NCBI GenBank assembly: GCA_963717085.1
Contig: CAVQVM010000011.1
Location: 372,001-436,000, forward strand
Direction: 5' to 3'
Source: DASQUK01 sp963717085
Lineage (GTDB): Bacteria; Actinomycetota; Acidimicrobiia; Acidimicrobiales; VFJN01
Length of the DNA stretch: 64,000 nucleotides
Shown here: one piece after another, positions 23,162 to 32,800 of the stretch
Numbering within the stretch: position 1 is the first letter of the stretch
How the letters are laid out: every line of letters starts with the position of its first letter
Program-made: the position numbers and the translations under genes
Notes under the pieces: model-generated
What the model was told of the DNA's origin: nothing
Seen by the model: only the letters and a program-made list of their open reading frames with translations
Database searches by the model: none

Positions 23162-25660
23162 GTGCTCGGGACCGTCGTCGAGAGCGCCCGGCGGCTGTGC
23201 AAGGCCGACGTTGCGCAGCTCTACCTGCTCAAGGGGAACGAGTTCTGCCTGGCCAGCTTCTCGGGGCTCTCGGACGAATACCTCGACTTCCTCAATCGCA
23301 ACCCCGTTCGAGTCGACCGACGGTCGTTGGTGGGTCGGGTGGGCCTGGAGCGGCGTCCCCAGCAGATAACCGACGTCCTCGCCGATGCCGAGTACGGCCT
23401 TCATGAGGCGCAGCGGCTCGGCGGGTTCCGTACGATCGTCGGCGTACCGATGCTGCTCGACCAGCAGCTGGTCGGCGTGCTGTCGGTCTGGCGAACCGAG
23501 GTCGACCCCTTCGGGGATCGCGAGAGCGACGTTCTGACGACGTTTGCCGCCCAGGCCGCGATCGCCATCCAACAGGTCGACCTGGTGCGCGCCCTCGAGG
23601 CCCGGCAGGAGGAACTGGGCAGGAAGGTCGAGCAGCTCGAGGCGCTCGGCCACGTTGGCGACGCGGTGAGCTCCAGCCTCGACCTCGACCACGTGCTGGC
23701 GACCATCGTCGAACACGCGGTCGAGCTGTCGGACACCGATGGCGGCTCGATCTTTGACTTCGACGAGGCCGCCGACGAGTTCCACATCCGGACGACATTC
23801 GGGACCAACGCCGCGCTCGTGGAGGCACTGCGTCGAACGCACATCGGGATCCACGAGACGCTCGTGGGCCGGGTCGCTCTCATGCGCCAGCCCCAACAGG
23901 TCGTCGATCTCAACGACGTGGAGCTCGACCCCCACCTGCGGTGCCTCAAAGAGGCCGGCTGGCGGTCGCTGCTCGCGGTGCCGATACACCGCGAGGAGCG
24001 GGTCATCGGCGCTTTGGTGGTCCGCCGTCGGACGCCGGGTGGCTTCGGCGAGGAGATCACCGACCTCCTCGAGACCTTCGCCAGCCAGTCGGCCCTCGCC
24101 ATCCTCAACGCGCGCCTGTTCCAGGAGCTGGAGCGCAAGGGCGTCGAGCTCGAGGTCGCCAGCCAGCACAAGTCGGAGTTCCTGGCGAGCATGTCCCACG
24201 AGCTGCGAACCCCGCTCAACGCCGTGATCGGCTTCTCCGAGGTCCTGTTGGACCGCATGTTCGGCGACGACCTCACCGCTCGCCAGGAGGACTACCTCCG
24301 CGACATCTGGGAGTCGGGCAGGCATCTGCTCGCCCTGCTCAACGACATCCTCGACCTGTCCAAGGTGGAAGCCGGCCGCATGGAGCTGGACCGTTCCAAG
24401 GTCGCCGTCCGCGAGGCGCTGGAAGCCAGCCTCTCGCTCGTGCGCGAGCGTGCCGTGGAACACGGCATCGTGCTCGACCTCGAGATCGGAACGGAGGTCT
24501 CGGTCGTCGAGGCTGACGAGCTGCGCTTCAAGCAGGTGCTGCTCAACCTGCTGTCGAACGCGGTGAAGTTCACCGGCGACGAGGGACAGGTCGAAGTACG
24601 AGCCGCCGCCGACGGCGCGACGCTCACCGTCACGGTGACCGACAACGGGCTGGGCGTCGGCCCCGAGGACAGGGAGCGCATCTTCGAGTCGTTCGAGCAG
24701 GGCACGAGGGGACCGCCGAGGACCGAGGGCACCGGGCTAGGCCTCACGTTGTCGAAGCGCATCGTCGAGCTGCACGGTGGGCGGATCTGGCTCGACAGCG
24801 CGGTCGGCGTCGGCAGCACGTTCGGGTTCACGATTCCGTTGCGGTCCGACCCGACGGTTGGCGAACGCGGCGCCGAGACTCGGGAACCGACCGCTCTTTC
24901 CTCGCCCACGGTTGTCATCGTCGAGGACGACCGACGGTCGCTGGAGCTGCTCGAGCTGTACCTCGACGGGACGGGCGTCGACGTCGTCGCGGCGCGCGAC
25001 GGCCAGGAAGGGCTCGAGGTCGTCCGCCGGCTGCACCCTGCGGCGGTCGTGCTCGACCTGTACCTGCCGAAGCTCGACGGATGGGACGTTCTGGCGCTGC
25101 TGAAGGCCGATCAAGGTACGTCGGCGATCCCGGTGATCATCGTGTCGATGGTGGACGAGCGAGGCAAGGGCTTCGCGCTCGGCGCGGCTGACTACCTGGT
25201 CAAGCCGGTGGGCCGCGACGAGGTGTTGGCCGCCCTGAACCGGGCGCTGGCGCTGCCCGAATCGCAACCGAGCGTGGTCGCCATAGATGACGATCCGAAG
25301 GCCCTGGCGCTCGTGACCGCGGTTCTCGAGCGCGAGGGATGGACAGTCCTGCAGGCCGTCGGCGGCGAGGACGGCGTCGCCCTGGCGCGGTCGCGGCATC
25401 CGTCCGTCGTCCTGGTTGACCTGGTGATGCCCGGGATGGATGGCTTCGATGTGGTGGCCCGGCTGCGGCGAGATCCGGAGACCGCCTCGATCCCGATCGT
25501 GATCCTGACCGCCCAAACGCTGACCCGGGAGGACAAGGAGCGGCTTCGCGGCCAGATCTCCTACGTCGCCAACAAGGGCGAGTTCGACTCCGGTGACTTG
25601 GCGGAGCTCGTCAGACGGGCTACTGGGTCCCTCGCCCCACCGACTCCGGAGGCACCATGA
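23162..25660 (+). CDS. Hybrid histidine kinase: GAF-GAF-HisKA-HATPase-REC-REC
   Basis: Cytosolic sensor kinase, 832 aa from GTG 23162; the intact protein would start at 23023 (see the separate entry). Two GAF domains (about 1-140 and 165-330) sense a soluble ligand. HisKA has the phospho-accepting His in SHELRTPLN (about 345). HATPase shows NLLSNAVKFT, DNGLGVG and GTGLGLTLSK. Two receivers follow, with phospho-acceptor Asp in VVLDLYLPKLDG and VVLVDLVMPGMDG (about 584-700 and 705-825). No membrane span is present. Its stop overlaps the start of the next receiver gene (ATGA), so translation is coupled. It is the first gene of a four-gene signalling operon ending in an ATP-grasp ligase. The input ligand is unknown. 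Confidence 0.9.
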   Translation: MLGTVVESARRLCKADVAQLYLLKGNEFCLASFSGLSDEYLDFLNRNPVRVDRRSLVGRVGLERRPQQITDVLADAEYGLHEAQRLGGFRTIVGVPMLLDQQLVGVLSVWRTEVDPFGDRESDVLTTFAAQAAIAIQQVDLVRALEARQEELGRKVEQLEALGHVGDAVSSSLDLDHVLATIVEHAVELSDTDGGSIFDFDEAADEFHIRTTFGTNAALVEALRRTHIGIHETLVGRVALMRQPQQVVDLNDVELDPHLRCLKEAGWRSLLAVPIHREERVIGALVVRRRTPGGFGEEITDLLETFASQSALAILNARLFQELERKGVELEVASQHKSEFLASMSHELRTPLNAVIGFSEVLLDRMFGDDLTARQEDYLRDIWESGRHLLALLNDILDLSKVEAGRMELDRSKVAVREALEASLSLVRERAVEHGIVLDLEIGTEVSVVEADELRFKQVLLNLLSNAVKFTGDEGQVEVRAAADGATLTVTVTDNGLGVGPEDRERIFESFEQGTRGPPRTEGTGLGLTLSKRIVELHGGRIWLDSAVGVGSTFGFTIPLRSDPTVGERGAETREPTALSSPTVVIVEDDRRSLELLELYLDGTGVDVVAARDGQEGLEVVRRLHPAAVVLDLYLPKLDGWDVLALLKADQGTSAIPVIIVSMVDERGKGFALGAADYLVKPVGRDEVLAALNRALALPESQPSVVAIDDDPKALALVTAVLEREGWTVLQAVGGEDGVALARSRHPSVVLVDLVMPGMDGFDVVARLRRDPETASIPIVILTAQTLTREDKERLRGQISYVANKGEFDSGDLAELVRRATGSLAPPTPEAP

Positions 25661-26043
25661 GCGAAGGTCTCATCCTGGTCGTGGAGGACAACGAAATGAA
25701 TCTGAAGCTCGTCCGCGACGTTCTGCAGATCGAGGGCTACGACGTGCTCGAGGCCCGAACGGCGGAGGAAGGCGTCACGCTCGCCGACGAACGCCTTCCC
25801 GACCTCGTTCTGATGGACGTCCAGCTACCCGGCATGGACGGCGTGGAAGCCCTCCATCTCCTGCGGAGTGGTGCGGGGACCGCGTCGATCCCGGTGGTGG
25901 CGGTCACCGCACTTGCGATGAAGGACGACCGCGCCCGGCTATTGGCCGCGGGCTTCAACGGCTACCTGGAAAAGCCCATCAGCGTGCGCGCCCTCGGCAA
26001 TCAAGTTCGCGAGTTCCTCGACGGGAGGGAGGCGGTCACGTGA
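25657..26043 (+). CDS. Single-domain response regulator (CheY-like)
   Basis: 128 aa, only a receiver domain: LVVEDNEMNL with the acidic pocket, the phospho-acceptor in LVLMDVQLPGMDG (near residue 53), the switch Thr in AVTALAMK, and the conserved Lys in LEKPIS. It resembles the DivK type of phosphotransfer shuttle that passes phosphate without DNA binding. ATG 25657 overlaps the kinase stop by four bases; its own stop overlaps the next GTG (GTGA). It probably carries phosphate from the hybrid kinase. Confidence 0.92.
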   Translation: MSEGLILVVEDNEMNLKLVRDVLQIEGYDVLEARTAEEGVTLADERLPDLVLMDVQLPGMDGVEALHLLRSGAGTASIPVVAVTALAMKDDRARLLAAGFNGYLEKPISVRALGNQVREFLDGREAVT

Positions 26044-27177
26044 GCGATGGCGCCGAACAGGGGATCGTCCTCGTCGTCGACGACCTGCCGCAGAACGTTC
26101 GACTGCTCGATGCCGTGCTTTCACCGCGCGGGTACGAGGTTCGATCTGCGGGCTCGGGCAAGGAGGCGCTCGCCGCGCTGAAGGACGATCTTCCCGATCT
26201 GGTGCTGCTCGACATCCTCATGCCAGGGATGGACGGGTACGAGGTGTGCCACCGCATCCGCGGGGACCCGGCCACGGCGTTCCTCCCGGTGGTGATGATC
26301 ACCGCCAGCGGCGACCAGGAGAAGCTTCTCGCCATCGAGGCGGGCGCCGACGATTTCGTCACCAAGCCGTTCAACCAGGGGGAGCTGCTGGCTCGCGTCC
26401 GTTCGCTGGTTCGGGTCAAGCGGTATCACGACACCATCGAACGCCAGACCGCCGAGCTGGCCGCCTGGAACCGAGAGCTCGAGGCCAGGGTGGCCGCCCA
26501 GGTCGAGGAGCTCGAACGCGTCGGCCGGCTCCGTCGGTTCCTCGCCCCCCAGCTGGCGGACCTCATCGTGAAGTCGGGCGACGAGTCGTTCCTCACCAGC
26601 CACCGGCGCGAGATCACGGTCGCCTTCTGCGACCTGCGCGGCTTCACCGCCTTCGCCGAGACCGCCGAGCCAGAGGAGGTCATGGACGTCCTCAACGAGT
26701 ACCACTGCGCGCTCGGGGACCTCATCCACCGCTTCGAGGGCACGCTCGAACACTTCGCCGGCGACGGGCTCATGGTGTTCTTCAACGATCCGCTGCCTTG
26801 CCCCGATGGGCCGGCCCGGGCGGTGCGCATGGCGGTCGCAATGCGCACCCGGGCCCGGGATCTGGCTGAGGGATGGACCAGGAGCCGGCCACGACTTGGC
26901 CTTCGCGATGGGCATCGCCCATGGCTATGCCACCCTCGGACAGATCGGGTTCGATGGGCGGTTCGACTACGCCGCAATCGGCACCGTGACCAACCTGGCG
27001 GCGCGGCTGTGCGGCGAGGCGGCCCCCTGGCAGATTCTGGTCAGCCAGAGGGTGCATTCCGCCACCGAGGACATCGTCGTCAGCCAGCCCGTGGGAGAAC
27101 TGACCCTGCGCGGATTCAGCAAGCCGGTCCGGGCGTTCGGCGTCGAGGGATTGGACGCCGCCCGCGTGACGTCGTGA
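26040..27177 (+). pseudogene. Receiver plus class III adenylate/guanylate cyclase, frameshifted
   Basis: Starts at GTG 26040, overlapping the previous stop. The first part is a receiver (VVDDLPQNVRLLD, phospho-Asp in LVLLDILMPGMDG, Lys in VTKPFN), then a coiled-coil linker (RQTAELAAWNRELEARVAAQ) and the start of a class III cyclase: TVAFCDLRGFTAF with the metal Asp, and LEHFAGDGLMVFF with the second. The reading frame then changes between about 26865 and 26890: the rest (GHDLAFAMGIAHGYATLGQI, then FDYAAIGTVTNLAARL) continues in another frame to TGA 27175. Deleting one base near GCCGG at 26884-26888 restores a 379-residue protein. The enzyme would make cAMP or cGMP in response to phosphorylation. 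The break is an error or real decay. Confidence 0.85.
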
Positions 27178-28752
27178 CGGCCCAAACAGAGTCGCCGGCC
27201 ACCTTGCGCGCCCTTTCTGAGGAGGAGCGCTACCGGCGGTTCGACCGGCTGCAGGAACAGATGGCCGACGTCTGGCGGACCATGCGGCTCAACGAGTCCG
27301 GCGAGTCGGTGGTCGTCGTCCCGTCGGTGACCGTGGATCGGGTGAGTGAGCGGAGCGGGACGTTGACCCAGGCTTTCGAGGAGCGCTTCCTGTTCCTGCT
27401 CCTGCTGCTCCGGCAGCCGCGCCTCCGGATGATCTACGTGACGTCGCTTCCGATCGCGCCGTCAATCGTGGACTACTACCTGGCACTGCTGCCCGGGATC
27501 ATCCCCAGCCATGCCCGCGCTCGGCTCGACCTGGTCTCCGTCAACGATGCTTCCCCCCGACCGCTCAGCGAGAAGCTGCTCGAGCGGCCCCGTCTGCTGG
27601 CGGGCATCGCGTCGATGATTCCCGATCGCACTCGGTCACACCTCGTGCCGTACAACACCACGGCGCTCGAACGCGACGTCGCCGTGGCACTCGGCATTCC
27701 GATGTACGGCGCCGACCCGCGGCACTTCCCACTCGGAACCAAGAGCGGCTGCCGCCGGCTCTTCGCCGAAGAAGGGGTCAACCACCCGCTCGGCTACGAG
27801 GACCTCCACACGATCGATGACGTCGTCGATTCTCTGCTCCGGATGCGAGCAGCCCGGCCGACGGTGACCCGAGGCCTGGTCAAGTTGAACGAGGGGGTAT
27901 CGGGCGCGGGCAACGCGCTGGTAGCCAAGCAGGACGTGCCATCCGCCCAGGTCACCGGACGAACGCCCCGAACTGCGCAAGCGGGTGGAGCGGATGGCCT
28001 TCGAGTCCCCTGACGTGCCGTACGACGCGTACGTCGCCAAGCTGGAGGAGCGAGGCGGGATCGTCGAGGAGCTCATCACTGGGGTCGAGCTGCGCAGCCC
28101 CAGCGTTCAGCTGCGGGTGACGCCGACGGGAGCGATCGAGCTGCTGTCGACCCACGACCAACTGCTGGGTGGGCCCAGCGGCCAGACCTACCTGGGGTGC
28201 CGGTTTCCGGCCGACTTCGCCTACGCCCGGGCGATCAGTGCGGAGGCCGTCACGATCGGCACGCGTCTGGCCAAAGAGGGGGTTCTCGGCCGGTTCGCCA
28301 TCGACTTCGTCGTGGCCAAAGACGCCGAGGGTTCCTGGACCCCATACGCGATCGAGCTGAACCTGCGCAAGGGTGGCACCACCCACCCGTTCCTCACTCT
28401 CCAGTTCCTCACCGACGGCCGCTACGACCCGACCACCGCCCTGTTCCTGACCCCGGCAGGCAGGGAGAGGCACCTCGTGGCCACCGACCACTTCGAGTCG
28501 GACTCTCTGCGGGGCCTCAGCCTCGACGACCTGTTCGACATCGTCGCCCGGCACGGCCTTCACTTCGACCACGCCCGGCAGACGGGAGTGGTGTTCCACA
28601 TGATCAGCTGTCTCACGGAGCACGGCATGGTCGGACTGACCGCGGTAGGCGATTCCCCTGCACAGGCCGACGCGACCTACCACCGGGCGGAGCGGATCCT
28701 CCTCGATGAGGCCAGGGTCGCGCTCGTCGATCCCGACCTCCCGCCAATCTGA
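27174..28752 (+). pseudogene. PreATP-grasp / ATP-grasp peptide ligase, PGM1-like, frameshifted
   Basis: Starts at GTG 27174, overlapping the cyclase stop. The first part carries the preATP-grasp domain: VVVVPSVTVDR, RMIYVTSLPIAPSIVDYYL, LLPGIIPSHARARL, then KLNEGVSGAGNALV of the grasp. The frame shifts between 27925 and 27958; the rest, from DERPELRKRVERMAFES (27958 on), continues with YDAYVAKLEERGGIVEE, AIDFVVAKDAEG, YAIELNLRKGGTTHPFL and the PGM1 C-terminal motif HARQTGVVFHMISCLTEHG. PGM1-type ligases join amino acids or peptides using ATP. One extra base is enough to explain the break. Co-transcription with a kinase and a cyclase suggests signal-controlled peptide modification or metabolite synthesis; the substrate is unknown. 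Confidence 0.85.
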
Positions 28753-28834
28753 CGCAGGACAGTCGAGCTGGCGCCGGGGGACTGGACCAGCGACCACAGT
28801 GGTGAGGGGCGTCGGTACGCGCTTGCGGGCCGGA

Positions 28835-29722
28835 TCAGTACACGGTGACCGGCGTGCCCATGGCGGCGACGCCACTGGACCAGAGCATGTCCATGGCGGA
28901 GTTGGTGACGCGGGCGCAGCCGTGCGACGCCGGGTGGGCTGGGATGCTGCCCGACCCGTGGATGGCGATGCCGCCGTTGAAGTACTTGGGCCGGTAGAGC
29001 GTGCCGAGGGGCGCCTCGCGGACGCCGTCGATCTCCCGGTTGATCCTGAAGCTGCCCGGGGGCGTGACGGCACGGGCCGACCCACCGGTGGAGCTCGTGT
29101 AGGCCTCGTTGTTGCCGGTGGACGTATTGATGACCCACTGCACCTGGCCGCCCCGCACGACCATCAGGATCTGGCGCTCGAGGTCGATCTCCAGCCCCGT
29201 GCCACCGGCGCGTGACGACTGCCGGCCCGCGGCTGCCAGCCGCCCCTGGGTGACGGGACCGGCGACACCGTCGCGACCGAGGCCCTCGGCCTTCTGGAAG
29301 GCCATGACCGCCTGGCGGGTGAGCTGTCCGTAGTTGCCGTCAGCCGACCCGATCCAGTAGCCGAGGTCGACCAACCGCTGCTGGAGGGCGAGGACCACCG
29401 GACCGCCCTCGCCGAGCTCGAGGGTGCCGTCGGCGGCGGGGTCAGGCGGTGCGGTCGTCGTGGTGGTGGGTGGCACCGTGGTGGTCGTCGGAGGCGCGGT
29501 CGTGGTCGTGGGTGGTGCCGTCGTGGTGGTGGGCACATCGGTCGTCGGCGTCGCTGGTTCGGTGGTCGCCGGCTGGCGGTCGCTCGTCTCGGTGTCGCCC
29601 CCGGAGCCCGAGATCTCCGCGCCGATGCCGAGCGCCGCCACGACCGCCACCACGACTGCGCCCGCGCCGATGGCGAGCGTGCGGCGGCGGTTGCCGGACA
29701 GTCGACGGAGGGACGGGGACAC
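28835..29722 (-). CDS. L,D-transpeptidase (YkuD) with peptidoglycan-binding domain
   Basis: Cell-wall cross-linking enzyme, 295 aa from GTG 29722, which has an AGGAG Shine-Dalgarno sequence about six bases upstream; a longer frame upstream has no signal. One membrane span (about 12-34) anchors it. A Thr/Pro linker (runs of TTTTAPP) crosses the wall. A PG_binding_1 domain follows (VVLALQQRLVDLGYWIG, LTRQAVMAFQKAEGL). The YkuD catalytic domain ends with IAIHGSGS then ASHGCARVTN, giving the catalytic His and Cys. Such enzymes make 3-3 peptidoglycan links. The Thr/Pro DNA repeats may be unstable. A 7-bp stem at 29759-29774 lies in the leader. Confidence 0.93.
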   Translation of the reverse strand: MSPSLRRLSGNRRRTLAIGAGAVVVAVVAALGIGAEISGSGGDTETSDRQPATTEPATPTTDVPTTTTAPPTTTTAPPTTTTVPPTTTTTAPPDPAADGTLELGEGGPVVLALQQRLVDLGYWIGSADGNYGQLTRQAVMAFQKAEGLGRDGVAGPVTQGRLAAAGRQSSRAGGTGLEIDLERQILMVVRGGQVQWVINTSTGNNEAYTSSTGGSARAVTPPGSFRINREIDGVREAPLGTLYRPKYFNGGIAIHGSGSIPAHPASHGCARVTNSAMDMLWSSGVAAMGTPVTVY

Positions 29723-29758
29723 GGTGCTCCTGGGGAAGCAGCGGCGGCTGGCGGTCGC

Positions 29759-29774
29759 CGTCCCCTCGGGGACG
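29759..29774 (-). other. Hairpin in the leader of the L,D-transpeptidase gene
   Basis: Perfect 7-bp stem CGTCCCC / GGGGACG with a two-base loop, 37 bp before GTG 29722 and 83 bp after the helicase stop. It may end helicase transcription or stabilise the transpeptidase mRNA. Confidence 0.4.
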
Positions 29775-29856
29775 CTCCCCCAGCACGCGTTGGCGAGAGG
29801 CCGTTGTGTATACCTGACGCACGGGCGGCGCGTGGCGTTCCTGGATTGAGACCGGG

Positions 29857-32800
29857 TTACAGCTTCTCCAGCGGTGCCCACGACAGGAGCAGGGTCTTCT
29901 CCCCCACGTCACGGAACCGCACCCGGGCCTCGGTCTTCTCGCCGCTGCCGCTCATGTCGATGATCACGCCCTCGCCGAAGGTCTTGTGGCGCACGTCGTC
30001 GCCGATCTTGAGCCCGAGGCTCTCGGCGCCGCTCCGGGCGGGAGGCCGGGGCCTGAGCGCGCCCTCGACGATCCGGTCACGCCCGGCTGCGACCCGCTGG
30101 CCCCGGTCGCCACCCGGCCCGTCGGCACCCGAGCGACCGGTGTCCCTCGACGGGCCGCCCGAGCGCCAGTCCCGGCCGCCCCGCCCCCACACGCCGCCGT
30201 AGCTGCGCCCGCGACTCGAGCGCCGGTGGCCCTCGACGTCGTGGATCAGCCCGTCGGGGATCTCGTCGAGGAACCGACTGGGCGGGTTGTACTGCGTGCC
30301 ACCGAAGAGTGTCCGGCTCCAGGCGTGGGTGAGGTAGAGCCGCTGGCGGGCCCGGGTGATCCCCACGTAGGCGAGCCGCCGCTCCTCCTCGAGCTGGTCG
30401 GGCTCGGTGAGGGAGCGCAGGTGGGGGAAGACCCCGTCCTCCAGCCCGATGATGAACACGACGGGAAACTCGAGCCCCTTGGCGGCGTGCAGGGTCATGA
30501 GCACCACCGACGACTGATCGGCCTCGTCGAGGTCGTCGACGTCGGACACGAGGCTGATCGACTCGAGGAACTCGTCGACCGACTCGACCTCGCCGGCGGC
30601 GCCCACCAGCTCGGCCAGGTTCTCCAGCCTGCCCTCCGACTCGATGGTGCGTTCGGCCTCGAGGGCATCGAGGTAGCCGGAGCGTTCGAGCAGGGCCTGC
30701 AGCAGCGGGCCCGGTCCGCTGGCCATGGTGGGGGTCACGCCGTCGAGCAGTTGGAGGAACTCATCGATGCCCCGGGCGGCCTTGCCGGACACCCCGGCCT
30801 CGCCGGCGCGGCGGAGGGCATCCAGGAACGGCAGCCCGTGGGCCGTGGCCCAGGCATCCAGCCGGCCGACGGACGTGGCACCCACCCCCCGCTTGGGCTC
30901 GTTGAGCACCCGTTTGATCGACACCTCGTCGACCGGGTTGACGACGGCCCGGAGGTAGGCAACCGCGTCCTTGACCTCCTTGCGGTCGTAGAACCGGGTG
31001 CCGCCGAGCACGCGGTAGGGGATGCCGACCCGCATGAGCTGCTCTTCCAGGACCCGGCTCTGGGCGTTGGTGCGGTAGAAGACGGCGATGTCGCCCCAGC
31101 GCAGCCGGCCGCCCTCTCGGCCGCGGTCCCCGGCCTCGGGCACCTGCACGTCGTCGGCGTCGTGGAGGTGGGCCATCTCGCGGGTGATCCACTGGGCCTC
31201 GTCGACCTCGTCATCGGCGTGGTAGCGGACGATGGGGTCGCCGGCGCCCTGGTCGGTCCACAGCTCCTTGGGCTTGCGGCTGACGTTGTGCGCGATGACG
31301 GCGTTGGCAGCGTTGAGGATGGTCTGGGTCGACCGGTAGTTCTGCTCGAGCAGCACCACCGTGGTGTCGGGGAACGCGTCCTCGAACTCCACGATGTTGC
31401 GCATGTCGGCGCCCCTAAAGGCGTAAATGCTGTTGTGGACGACCACGCCGTCGGCGACGTACGTGTGGGTCGGCTCAACCTCCAGGTCGTAGACGGGGCC
31501 GTCGTAGTCGTCGACGTCGACTTCGTCGACGCGGGCCTCGCCCAGGCCGGACGGGTCGTCGCCGTTCGAGACGAGGACCTTCATCCCCTCGCGCAGGTGG
31601 GCGAGAGGCACGAACGGATAGACCTTGCCGGCGACGGCCGCCCGGCGGCGGATGTCCAGGCCGCCGGCCGCAGCCATCGACCGGGCGAAGTCCAGCGCCC
31701 GCCGGTAGTCCTTGTAGCTGGTCTCGATCCGGTAACTACCGGGCTTGCCGGCGCGCACCGGCATGCCGGCGTTGCGCAGTCGCTCCGCGACCGCTGCACG
31801 GTTCGACGACCACTGAACCCGGTGGTATCCGACGTCACCATGGCGGCAGTCGGAGAACATCGTCAGGTTGAGGGTCTGTCGGCGGCCTCCATTGGCGGGC
31901 GTGTAGTGGGGAAAGGCTGGATGGATGTCGAGGTCGTCCATCAGCTGCTTGGCCCGAGCCCGCGTGTCCACGTCGGCGAAGAGTCGGGCGAGCCACTCGT
32001 CGTCCATGGTGAGGTTGCGACCCAACCCGTGGAAGAGCGCAGTCGGTAGCCCGTAAGTCGCCGCGTAGAAGGCCTCGTAGAAGCCCGCCTCGGCGCGGGT
32101 GTCGCACACCCGCAGCACCCAGGCGCGGTCCGCGTGCTCCTGATTGATGCGCACCCGGATTCCCTGCTCGAACTGGCCGGGCCCGATGGGCCGGACGCTC
32201 TTGGTCAGCCCCAGCCGGAAGCCGCGGTCGATGCGCTCCATCAGGTAGACGATGTAGCGGCCGGGCTCGAGCGATGTGTCGGCCAGCACGACGTGGTGTG
32301 GTGTCCCCCGCAGGGTGTGGCCGCCGGCGTGAACGGTGTACATGCGGCCCGTGTAGTGGCGCGGGGGCACCGCACTGACACGATTCGGAACAGGGCGCCC
32401 GGTCGCCCCGATTCCGATGACGGCGTCGCCCTGACGCAGCGCCTCGATCGGACGGGGGCCGTCGGCGGTCGATACGGGTGTTCCTGGGGGCAGGCATTGG
32501 TCCTGGTCACCGACGACCGCGATGTTGCGGTGGTCGGCCGCGAGGAGGAGGACCAGTTCGTTCTGGACCCGGTTCGTGTCCTGGTACTCGTCGACGAGGA
32601 TGTGCTGGAAGCGCTCCTGGTAGTGCCGCAGGGTCTGCCGGTGCTCGCGCAGCAGCCGTAGGGCGTTGGTCAGGAGGTCGTCGAAGTCCATCGAGCCCGC
32701 GCGCTGCAGCCGGCTCTGGTACTCGGCGAACACCTGGCCGATCTTGCGCTCGAAGAGATTGCCGGCCTTCTGCGTGTAGGTCTCGGCGTCGACGCCGTCG

